Shown here: positions 1 through 5,468 of the stretch, piece by piece
Layout of the letters: each line of letters starts with the position of its first letter
Position numbering within the stretch: the first letter of the stretch is position 1
Assembly: GCA_017408185.1 (NCBI GenBank)
Contig: JAFQVE010000496.1
Coordinates: forward strand, 1 to 5,468
Direction of reading: 5' to 3'
Length of the DNA: 5,468 bases
Origin: Oscillospiraceae bacterium
Lineage (GTDB): Bacteria; Bacillota_A; Clostridia; Oscillospirales; JAAYXM01
The notes under the pieces: generated by a model
The model's database searches: none
What the model saw: the letters and a program-made list of their open reading frames with translations, nothing else
What the model was told of the DNA's origin: nothing
Translations under genes and position numbers: made by a program

Positions 1-87
1 ATTCTCGCCGATGCCGTTAACGATACCTGTGTTTCGTGCAATCGCAAGCTCAGGCGCGAAGTAATCGCTCGCCGTAACGTCTGCAAA
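1..87 (-). other. S-layer homology (SLH) domain 2 (cut by the window edge)
   Basis: Residues 1794-1822 begin with FADVTASDYFAPELAIARNTGIVNGIGEN in two adjoining parts (FADVTASDYFAPEL and AIARNTGIVNGIGEN). This is the first half of a second SLH repeat, with the usual 'FxDVxxxxxxxxxIxxAxxxGIVxG' pattern. The ITRA half and any third SLH domain lie beyond position 1. Confidence 0.92.
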
Positions 88-3000
88 GTTCTCTGTGTTA
101 TCACTTGCGAGGTTAAACGCACGGACGAGAAGCAATGCAAAGTCTGCGCGGGTGATGTTTGCGGCGGGAGAAAATGTACTTGCAGATGTACCCTTGATTA
201 TACCGTCACTTGCAAGAGCGTTTATTGCATCCGTCGCCCATGCGTGGTTGCCTAAATCCGTAAATTGCGGAGCAGCACCATTTCCCACCTCATCCGCCTC
301 GTCTCCGCTCGGCACCTTCTCCTCGAGGAGAAGGCTTTCGTCTTTGTCCTTTTCATCGGATGTGTCGGTTTTGCCGGTGTTTGTTTCATCATCCGACTTA
401 TCGGTCGGTGCGGCACCGCCTCCACCGCCTCCGCCACCACCGCCTCCGGCGGAACCGGTGTTTTCTGTGGCAGAACTATCCGGAGTTGTATCTGTAGTTC
501 CCTGTCCGGAGGACCCGGTGGTTGAACCGTATACCGTTACGACAAAATGGATTGTTGCTTTTCTTCCGTATTCGTCCGTTGCCGTGAGGGATACGTGGTT
601 ATCTCCTATCTGGGATGAATCAGGCTTCCACGTAAACGTATTGGTATCGCTGTTAAAGCTTGCGCCTCGCGGCATATCCTCGCCGGTAACCGTCGCTTTA
701 TTGCCATTAGCATCCTGCACCGTTATCACCTGCTCATAGCGCGAGCCTGCCGATACCGTTCCATCCGTATATGCACCAAACGTCGGCAGACTTGCTTCTT
801 CAAAGCTTAACGGTATCACGCAATCGTTGCGGCGGTCGATATTATAAACAAATCCGCCGTTAAGATCATCCGCAACCTTATACTTACGGATAAGCGTTGC
901 TGTTCCAATGTCAAGCACAAGCTCTCCCGTATCGGTGTCAAGCTTTGCGCTCTCAATCTTATACGAGCCGTTTCTCTGTCCGTTGTTTTCAATAAACACA
1001 TACCTGTTTGCAAGCTCCGATAAGATTTCTTCATCAACCGCTGCTGACGGCTTCATACGTATTTCATTTTCAAACGCAAGGTCCTCGGTGAAGCCTGAAA
1101 CCCTACCCTTTATTGAAACCGTTTTTTCCGTGTTCTCACCGATTATATCTCCGTCGCAAACATATTTGTATATATTCACGCCGTTCTTTACCCTGTAAAC
1201 ACCGACAAAGCCGCGGAAGTCTATCGTCTGTCCGTTATCCTCAACAGTGTAGGTCACCTCGTTGCTTGTTGCATAGAAAACATAGTCAACCGTTCCATCC
1301 TTGTGCGTAACCTTAACTGCGCGGTGCGTATCTCTCGCCGTTTCGGTGCCTTCCTTTATACTGAGCGCAAGCTCCTGCGCGCCGCTGAGCGTGCGGCTGT
1401 CACGGTACGGCTCAAGAACAGTGGTGAACATAGTGTCAAGATTTTCACCCGTGCGGTTTACAAGCAGATAACGAAGGCTTGGAATTGCTTTGTTTTCAGC
1501 CTTCTGCGGCGGATATCCGTCGGCTGTGGAAACCGTTGTTCCCTCTCCCACGGAAAGCATTGTCGCACGGAGATGCAAGTCTCCGGCTTTGCCACCAAGT
1601 GCCTTTTTGAAGTCCTTTATCTTGAAGTCTACCTCAAACTGTTCGGACTGCGAGTTGTCACGATCCACGTTTTCAAGCCATGTATAGCCGCGCGGGAAAA
1701 TTGTGTCGTATTCCCACGCATCCGGTGAGTTCGGGTCAGCGCCGAATTCCGCTTCGAGAACAACTTCGTTTTCAGCAAGCACAGCATTCTCGGTATACGC
1801 ACGCACCTTTCCGGTCTTCTCGTTCTTTATGTACTTTGCATCAATTCCAGCATAGGTACCCTTATAGTTTCCATTTTCATCCGTCTGCGACACAAGATCA
1901 AGACCCTCGGTATCGCATATTTCATCAGATAGCGCATGCAGGCTGTAGAGATGGTCATCTCCGCCCTTTACTCTGAAGAAGTCCACTCCGTAAAAGCTGT
2001 TATCGTCTATCTTTACCATAACAACCGAGCGGCGGTAGATATCCGTCTGCGGATAGACGGATTTCGCGTCCACATCCATAAGCTGAACCATCTCGGAATC
2101 ATCAAAGTGGAGCGATTTACCGCGGACATCGCTTGTCTTCTGCCAATCTCCATCCACCGTAACGGTGTTGTGTGCAAGCGTGTTGCTTACCCACTGAAGA
2201 CGGTTGGGCTGCTTCTGCGTTTCCTCAGGATAGCCGAGCTCGGGCATAAAGTTTAAGCCAAACGCATCCATACCGAGATTAAGGCTGTCTCTATGCCCAT
2301 GACCTCCGTTATATCCGAAATACATCCAGAAGCCGTGACGGTTATCAAACTGTGTCGGCGATGTCACATCGGAGAATTCAACGCCGTCACGCAATGCCGC
2401 AAAGCCGAAGCCCGTAAGCATTTCTGCCGGAGGATTGAGCGTTCCCTTTTCTTCTATTATCTTTTTAATTTCTTCCTGAATGCCCTCCGGATTTTTGACG
2501 AAAATACCTTCGTTGAGTCCATCCGTTGTGTTTCCGTTGCGCATATAGATATACTGCGCAAGAGTCTTCTTTGTGCGCTCATCACGAAGCTTGCGATATC
2601 CTTTTATCGCATTCTCCGTTTCAAGCCAGAAGCTTCTTTCCGCGGTGGACTGGCTGTCACCTATCTCGGGAGTATAGGATGCCATTACCATCGGAGCATA
2701 CGGATAGAACATTCTCACGAATTTCGGATTGTTGTAAAGACTTGCGTTTGCAAAAGCATCCGGGTCATAGTCATCAAGAGCGTCCTGAATACCAAGCAAA
2801 GTAACCATCCAGTCGGTGTTATAATCCGATGCCTCGTTACCCTCGCCGTCATGGTCTACCTGATTTACAAGCTGATCAAGAATTCCTCCGCCCGGGGAAT
2901 AGTCGCCCTTGTTTGTAAATCCCGGCGCCATGAGATAATCAAGCCAGTATTTTGTTTCGGGCATTGAGTCCAGAACAACCGCGCCGTATGCGTTTGGTAC

Positions 3001-5468
3001 CTGTGGGTAACCGAAGTTTCCCGAAACCTGATTTCTTCTTATAGCCTCAAGACCTTCACGGATAAGCCCATCCTCAATGTTTGTGCGGATCTGAGACGGC
3101 GTGTTTTTTGCATGGCGCATTTTAATGGTTTCTGCCTTGCTTCTGATATAGGCAAGCACCTCGGGATCATCATACATATCAAATACAGCGTCATAAGACT
3201 GTATGTATGTACCTAAAGCGCCGGTTTCCCATATACGGCCTATGGTCTTTCCCTTCATCGTTCCGCCGTCGGAATTCTGAATGTTTTCGCCGTAGATCGA
3301 AAGATCATAACCGGGATAGAAATCTGCAAGTCTGTCGAGCAGAACAGCTGCAACACGTCCGTATTTTTTATCTCCCGTATACACATATGCAAGTGCCGTT
3401 TCTCTTATTGCGATATACACCTGTCCAACCGAGAATCCACCCGAAGCACTGCGAAACAGACCCCAATGCAGATAGTATGCGATGAAATTGTACCGCTCCG
3501 GTATCCCGTTATCGAGAACCTTTCCCGTAACATAGCCGAGACCGTCATCTGCGCCCCAGCCCAGCGGATCCTCGCCGGGATTAAGCTTTACGGGGCACTC
3601 CGGATCGGTGCCGACCTCGGGATACAGCTCGTTTCCGAGATATCCGTATTTTCTCACTGCCTCAGACTTGTGATTTGCAAAGAAACCGCTGTCTATAAGC
3701 TCTTGGTTTTTTTCGCGTGCCCGCTCTGCGCTGTATTCGCCATATTCATTAAGCCCAAGCTTATAAAGCTTTTCAAAATCATTTGACGGGAACAAACGCT
3801 TACAATCCGGACACTGAATTTTCCACGGACGGGTTAACGAGTCAATTCTGTACGAATAATTCCCGTAGTCCTGGCGCAAATTCTTGCCGCAATACTTACA
3901 GATATATGCTTCCGGGTCACCCTTTACCGCTATAACGAATGCACGCGGAATCCCCTCTGATGGTATCATATCGTAGAGCTTATCTAACTGATCTACATAT
4001 GCATCCGCTTTTGTCGTTGTTTTTTCAACGATTTTTTCTGCCCAGTCATACTTTTTTCCGTTTTCGCGGGCAGCCTCGCGCTCTTCTTCAGTGTAGAGAG
4101 TAAACCGCGCTTTGCCGCGTGCTACTGTAAGTGTTTTTTTCGCACTCCACTTACTCTTATTAAACTCAAACGAAACAGAAAATTCCGCTTCACCCTCTGC
4201 CTTGGGATATATTGTTCCGTTCTCATCAATATCGGCGCGCTCGGGGTTGTGTGCCGTGTATGTGATTTCAGTATCACCAAGATCAATTTCTCTGCCCTTA
4301 TTCGTTGTTGCCGTGATATAGAGCGGAACGGTGTCGTTCGGATCATCGGTAAGACGGATATGCTCGCTTCCGCCGGCAGTTATCTCGATATCCTTTATGA
4401 CCTCATCGGCAACCTTAATCGTCTTTGAGCCGTATACCGTTTTGCCGAGGAAGGTTGTTGCCACCTTGATTACAGCGAGACCCGAGCTCTTTGCAACAAG
4501 GACGCCGTCTTCAACATCGGCCACATCCGGATTTTCGGAGCTGTATACGTTTTCAGCAATTCCGTCACCCAGAACACGTCCGCCCTCGAGCATATTTTTT
4601 GCCCCCGGCGTCACGCGCTGACCTATATACATTTCATCGGGAACACCCGTAATCTCGGTGCTTCCGATATCCTCGTTTGTAACTTCTATCGGCACAATCT
4701 TTTCAACGGTGTTTTCTCTTACCTTCGCAGAAAGCGTGAGCTTTGCTTTGCCTGTATTCTTCGCGGTGATTTTATACGTAACCTTTCCGGAAGAACCCGG
4801 CTCATACCCTTTAATATCCGAGATTTCAATAACATCGGCGTTATCTGAGGAGACGGTCAGCGTATTTGCAGTATCTAAGCTTCCGTCAGCGTTTACGCCA
4901 ATATGGAAGTCAGACTCATCAGTCATTTTAATTGCCGCTTCAATGTCATATTTCTCGCCTACCACAAGATTCTGCGGAACCTCCGGGGTACTCTCGATAT
5001 GAGAGGCTACCGGCTCCTTACTTTCCGGAACAAATGAAAGCGATTGCAGAAGAAGATACGGTGTGGAATAATTTGTTCCTCTTACGCAGAAGGTTATTTT
5101 ATTTTTACCTGCCTTATAGTATGCAGTGTTCAGGCGTTTTTCGGGACCGGCTTTTCCATCCTTTGCCGCATCCTGTGTCGGATAATAGAAATTGTAGTCT
5201 CCAAGATACGATCCATTACCGAAAACAGAGAACTGCCCTCCGGCGTAGGTTTGTCCGCCTGTCAGATACGCACTGTACCATCCGGCAACAGGAAAGTCTA
5301 CAGCTATTGTCACTTTCTTTCCCGAAACATCGCTTTCAGGCCAGAAGCCTCCGGTTGCTGAAGTCGCAATATGCAGGCGGTCGATACCGTCAGGCCATGT
5401 TGTAAACTTTCTCCATGATGAAAGACTACTTTCATCTGTCACTATTTCGTAACCGGGTGTGGAGGTTG
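1..5468 (-). CDS. SLH-anchored multidomain heparinase II/III-family polysaccharide lyase (partial at both ends)
   Basis: A single minus-strand frame stays open for 1,822 codons across the entire window, and its translation has recognisable domains from one end to the other. The order is: carbohydrate-binding-like sandwich (residues 1-148), three Ig-like modules (162-452), heparinase-type helical domain (453-1017), heparinase II/III beta-sandwich (1018-1442), beta-rich segment (1443-1561), He_PIG-like domain (1562-1646), Gly/acidic linker (1647-1733), and SLH domains (from 1735). Known family members cleave uronic-acid-containing polysaccharides such as heparan sulfate or alginate by beta-elimination; the substrate here cannot be told. 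The SLH domains imply export and non-covalent attachment to cell-wall polymers. A signal peptide is expected upstream but lies outside the window, as do the start codon, the stop codon and all neighbouring genes. Since SLH domains usually come in threes, I infer roughly 100 more residues at the C-terminus. No frameshift or internal stop is seen. Confidence 0.95.
109..264 (-). other. S-layer homology (SLH) domain 1
   Basis: Residues 1735-1786 read FTDLGNHAWATDAINALASD, then GIIKGTSASTFSPAANITRADFALLLVRAFNL across the next two segments. This has every SLH landmark: the 'FxDxxxHWAxxAIxxLxxxGIIxG' first half, the 'FxPxxxITRAxFxxLLxRAx' second half, and the ITRA motif that contacts the wall polymer. 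SLH domains bind pyruvylated secondary cell-wall polymers, usually as a set of three. Confidence 0.96.
286..338 (-). repeat. Palindromic dispersed-repeat-like element embedded in frame in the linker
   Basis: Positions 315-334 are a perfect 20-bp palindrome, CCTTCTCCTCGAGGAGAAGG, with no loop. On the minus strand it is preceded by AAAG and followed by TGCCGAGCGGAGACGAGG and then CGGATGAGGTG. This arrangement (GCCTTCTCC/GGAGAAGG hairpin, GC-rich middle, GGATGAGG end) resembles a short repeat I remember as widely dispersed between genes in gut Clostridia. Here it is translated as residues 1710-1727 without breaking the frame. The palindrome is certain; the identity as a dispersed repeat is from memory and unverified. 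Confidence 0.55.
415..447 (-). repeat. Poly-glycine codon tract (11 Gly)
   Basis: Eleven consecutive glycine codons (residues 1674-1684) are written with a mix of GGT, GGC and GGA codons, so this is not a pure trinucleotide repeat. The opposite strand reads as poly-proline in an overlapping open frame, which is a by-product. Tracts like this can change length by slippage. Confidence 0.95.
529..783 (-). other. Putative Ig domain (He_PIG / cadherin-like)
   Basis: Residues 1562-1646 contain MPRGASFNSDTNTFTWKPD followed by SSQIGDNHVSLTATDEYG and the last strand ATIHFVVTVYG. This is the hallmark 'LPxGaxFdxxTgxFxWxPxxxQxGxxxvxxxAtDxxG' of He_PIG domains. Such domains are common as spacers or carbohydrate-associated modules in exported bacterial proteins. 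Here it sits between the catalytic half and the wall-anchor linker. Confidence 0.8.
784..1140 (-). other. Beta-rich segment after the lyase domain, unassigned
   Basis: Residues 1443-1561 run from GENTEKTVSIKGRVSGF to the strand CVIPLSFEEASLPT. Short strands such as RYVFIENNGQRNGSYKIESA, ELVLDIGTATLIRKY and GGFVYNI suggest a small beta-sandwich. It resembles in style the extra C-terminal beta-domain found on heparinase II-like enzymes, which packs on the catalytic sandwich. I do not recognise a named family for it, and the boundary with the catalytic sandwich is approximate. Confidence 0.4.
1141..2415 (-). other. Heparinase II/III beta-sandwich catalytic domain
   Basis: Residues 1018-1442 match the heparinase II/III C-terminal family in order. 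TGFGFAALRDG starts the sandwich. Next comes FGYNGGHGHRDSLNLGMDAF, with His1056, His1058 and Asp1060 in the 'GHGHxDxLxL' motif that supplies a conserved histidine in related lyases. LAHNTVTVDGDWQ follows ('HNTVxVDGxxQ', His1099), then IYRRSVVMVKIDDNSFYGVDFFRVKGGDDHLYSLHA ('RRSxxxV...VDxFRVxGGxxHxYxxH', His1172 and His1177; the quoted stretch is two adjoining strands). This is the strongest functional assignment in the window. Substrate specificity is not readable. Confidence 0.9.
2416..4110 (-). other. Heparinase II/III-type alpha-helical (alpha/alpha toroid) catalytic domain
   Basis: Residues 453-1017 begin with RFTLYTEEEREAAREN and YDWAEKIVEK, the usual opening helices of heparinase II/III-like lyases. 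A cysteine-rich insert follows (residues 523-555, separate entry). Then come FPSNDFEKLYKLGLNEYG and GWGADDGLGY, a combination I know from large heparinase-like proteins of Bacillota. Helices such as AIRETALAYVYTGDKKYG and VLLDRLADFYPGYD fit an (alpha/alpha) toroid. Two candidate active-site stretches are NQVDHDGEGNEASDYN (residues 868-883; His872, Glu878, Tyr882) and SYTPEIGDS (Tyr931, Asp937), the latter resembling the conserved 'PxIGDS' of related lyases. Which Asn, His and Tyr act in catalysis is inference. Confidence 0.78.
3802..3900 (-). other. Four-cysteine, zinc-ribbon-like insert in the lyase
   Basis: Two CxxC pairs, CKYC (Cys523 and Cys526) and CPDC (Cys552 and Cys555), are separated by 25 residues that include RPWKIQ just before the second pair. 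The spacing is that of a treble-clef or zinc-ribbon metal site. It sits near the start of the helical lyase domain. From memory, comparable 'CxxCG ... PWKxQCPxC ... FPSNDF' stretches occur in other heparinase-like proteins, so this looks like a family trait, not a foreign insertion. A structural zinc, or two disulfides, are both possible. Confidence 0.6.
4111..4410 (-). other. Ig-like module 3
   Basis: Residues 353-452 run from ADEVIKDIEIT to KKTLTVARGK and look like a third Ig-like fold. Strands such as VPLYITATTNKGREIDL and ITYTAHNPERADIDENGTI echo the Big_2 'xxxxxAxVDxxGxI' core. AEGEAEFSVSFEFN fills the place of the 'GxAxIxVxx' strand. It directly precedes the catalytic helical domain, so it may pack against it. 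Confidence 0.6.
4411..4680 (-). other. Bacterial Ig-like domain, Big_2 type (module 2)
   Basis: Residues 263-352 carry the Big_2 signature. ITGVPDEMYIGQRVTP forms the first strands, VYSSENPDVADVEDGVLVA matches the classic 'xxSSNPxVAxVxxxGxVxA' core, and SSGLAVIKVAT matches the 'GxAxIxVxx' strand. Big_2 domains are common in exported proteins of Bacillota, where they act as rigid spacers or adhesion modules. Confidence 0.8.
4681..4983 (-). other. Ig-like beta-sandwich module 1
   Basis: Residues 162-262 alternate short beta-prone strands with turns. They include LTVSSDNADVIEISDI and the pair KVTYKITAKNTGKAKLTLSA, ending in KIVPIEV. This is the pattern of bacterial Ig-like (Big) spacer domains, but the sequence is divergent and I assign it by pattern and by its position directly before a clearer Big_2 domain. 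It is most likely a spacer that holds the catalytic part away from the binding module or the cell surface. Confidence 0.5.
5023..5466 (-). other. N-terminal carbohydrate-binding-like beta-sandwich
   Basis: Residues 1-148 of the fragment read like a jelly-roll binding module. The stretch is rich in beta-prone and aromatic residues. It contains VDFPVAGWYSAYLTGG, which resembles the 'VxVPxAGxYxxxV' strand of CBM6/CBM35-like domains. It also has NTAYYKAGKNKITFCVRG, like their 'xLxAGxNxIxL' strand, and a closing LLLQSLSFVPE strand. The domain is probably incomplete at its N-terminal side because the window ends there. The likely role is to bind the polysaccharide attacked by the lyase domain. No ligand residues can be named, and a non-sugar-binding sandwich is possible. 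Confidence 0.5.

Larger units (their letters stand above)
268..528 (-). other. Low-complexity Gly/Ser/Thr and acidic linker
   Basis: Residues 1647-1733 are a flexible spacer between the Ig domain and the SLH anchor. The first part is rich in Ser, Thr and Gly (GSTTGSSGQGTTDTTP). Then come eleven glycines, and then a charged Asp/Glu/Lys/Thr stretch (TDKSDDETNTGKTDTSDEKD). The C-terminal third, SLLLEEKVPSGDEADEVG, overlaps a palindromic repeat-like DNA sequence. Linkers of this kind are usual before SLH domains and probably span the cell-wall layer. Confidence 0.9.

Noticed and set aside
315..334. The 20-bp palindrome as a terminator or operator
   Set aside because: It is inside coding sequence far from any gene end, and no T-run follows on either strand, so neither a terminator nor an operator is supported.
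252..440. Minus-strand open frame of 62 codons in a different frame from the main gene
   Set aside because: It overlaps the linker in another frame and is rich in Arg because of the repeat-like sequence; the main frame explains the DNA better.
527..538. 12-bp direct repeat CCGTATACCGTT, also at 4430-4441
   Set aside because: Both copies encode the common beta-strand residues TVYG in different Ig-like modules at non-equivalent positions. With only two copies of 12 bases, chance or codon preference is enough.
95..739. Plus-strand open frame of 214 codons with a poly-proline run
   Set aside because: It is antisense to the SLH, linker and Ig coding sequence. The poly-proline is simply the complement of the poly-glycine codons, and the rest matches no domain.
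2293..2967. Plus-strand open frame of 224 codons
   Set aside because: It lies opposite the conserved heparinase motifs, its composition is odd (many Cys, Arg, His), and it shows no recognisable domain; a shadow frame.
3802..3900. The CxxC pairs as a remnant of a transposase or DNA-binding protein
   Set aside because: They are in the same uninterrupted frame, and the flanking sequence fits the heparinase-like family.
4932..5405. Plus-strand open frame of 157 codons
   Set aside because: It is antisense to the N-terminal binding-like domain and the first Ig module, with Arg/Gln/His-rich low-quality protein typical of a shadow frame.
1..5468. CRISPR array, tRNA, rRNA, riboswitch or attachment site
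   Set aside because: No spaced direct repeats, cloverleaf-like sequence or conserved RNA was seen, and the entire window is coding.

Overview
The whole window is the inside of one very large protein gene read on the minus strand. Reading the reverse complement in the frame whose codons fall on + positions 1-3, 4-6 and so on to 5464-5466 gives 1,822 consecutive codons without a stop. The N-terminus (beyond 5468) and the C-terminus (before position 1) both lie outside the window. There is no intergenic DNA here, so no promoter, terminator or RNA gene is expected, and I saw none. In this report residue n of the fragment starts at + position 5467-3n.

From N to C (right to left on the + strand) the modules are: a carbohydrate-binding-like beta-sandwich (5023-5466); three Ig-like modules, the middle one a clear Big_2 type (4111-4983); an alpha-helical polysaccharide-lyase domain of the heparinase II/III class carrying a four-cysteine metal-site-like insert (2416-4110); the heparinase II/III beta-sandwich with its conserved histidine motif (1141-2415); a further beta-rich segment (784-1140); a putative Ig (He_PIG-like) domain (529-783); a low-complexity linker with eleven consecutive glycines and an acidic stretch (268-528); one complete S-layer homology (SLH) domain (109-264); and the start of a second (1-87). 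The picture is a cell-surface enzyme held to the cell wall by SLH domains, with sugar-binding and spacer modules placing a uronic-acid-polysaccharide lyase outside the cell.

SLH anchoring, moderate GC and the style of the heparinase module suggest a Bacillota bacterium, probably a Clostridia-type anaerobe of a gut or similar polysaccharide-rich habitat. A second clue is a palindromic sequence inside the linker. It resembles a dispersed repeat I remember as abundant in gut Clostridia genomes, here apparently captured in frame as protein-coding sequence. That repeat-in-gene, and the cysteine insert in an extracellular lyase, are the observations most worth checking. I did not see a wholly new system, and the shorter open frames on both strands are shadows of this gene.
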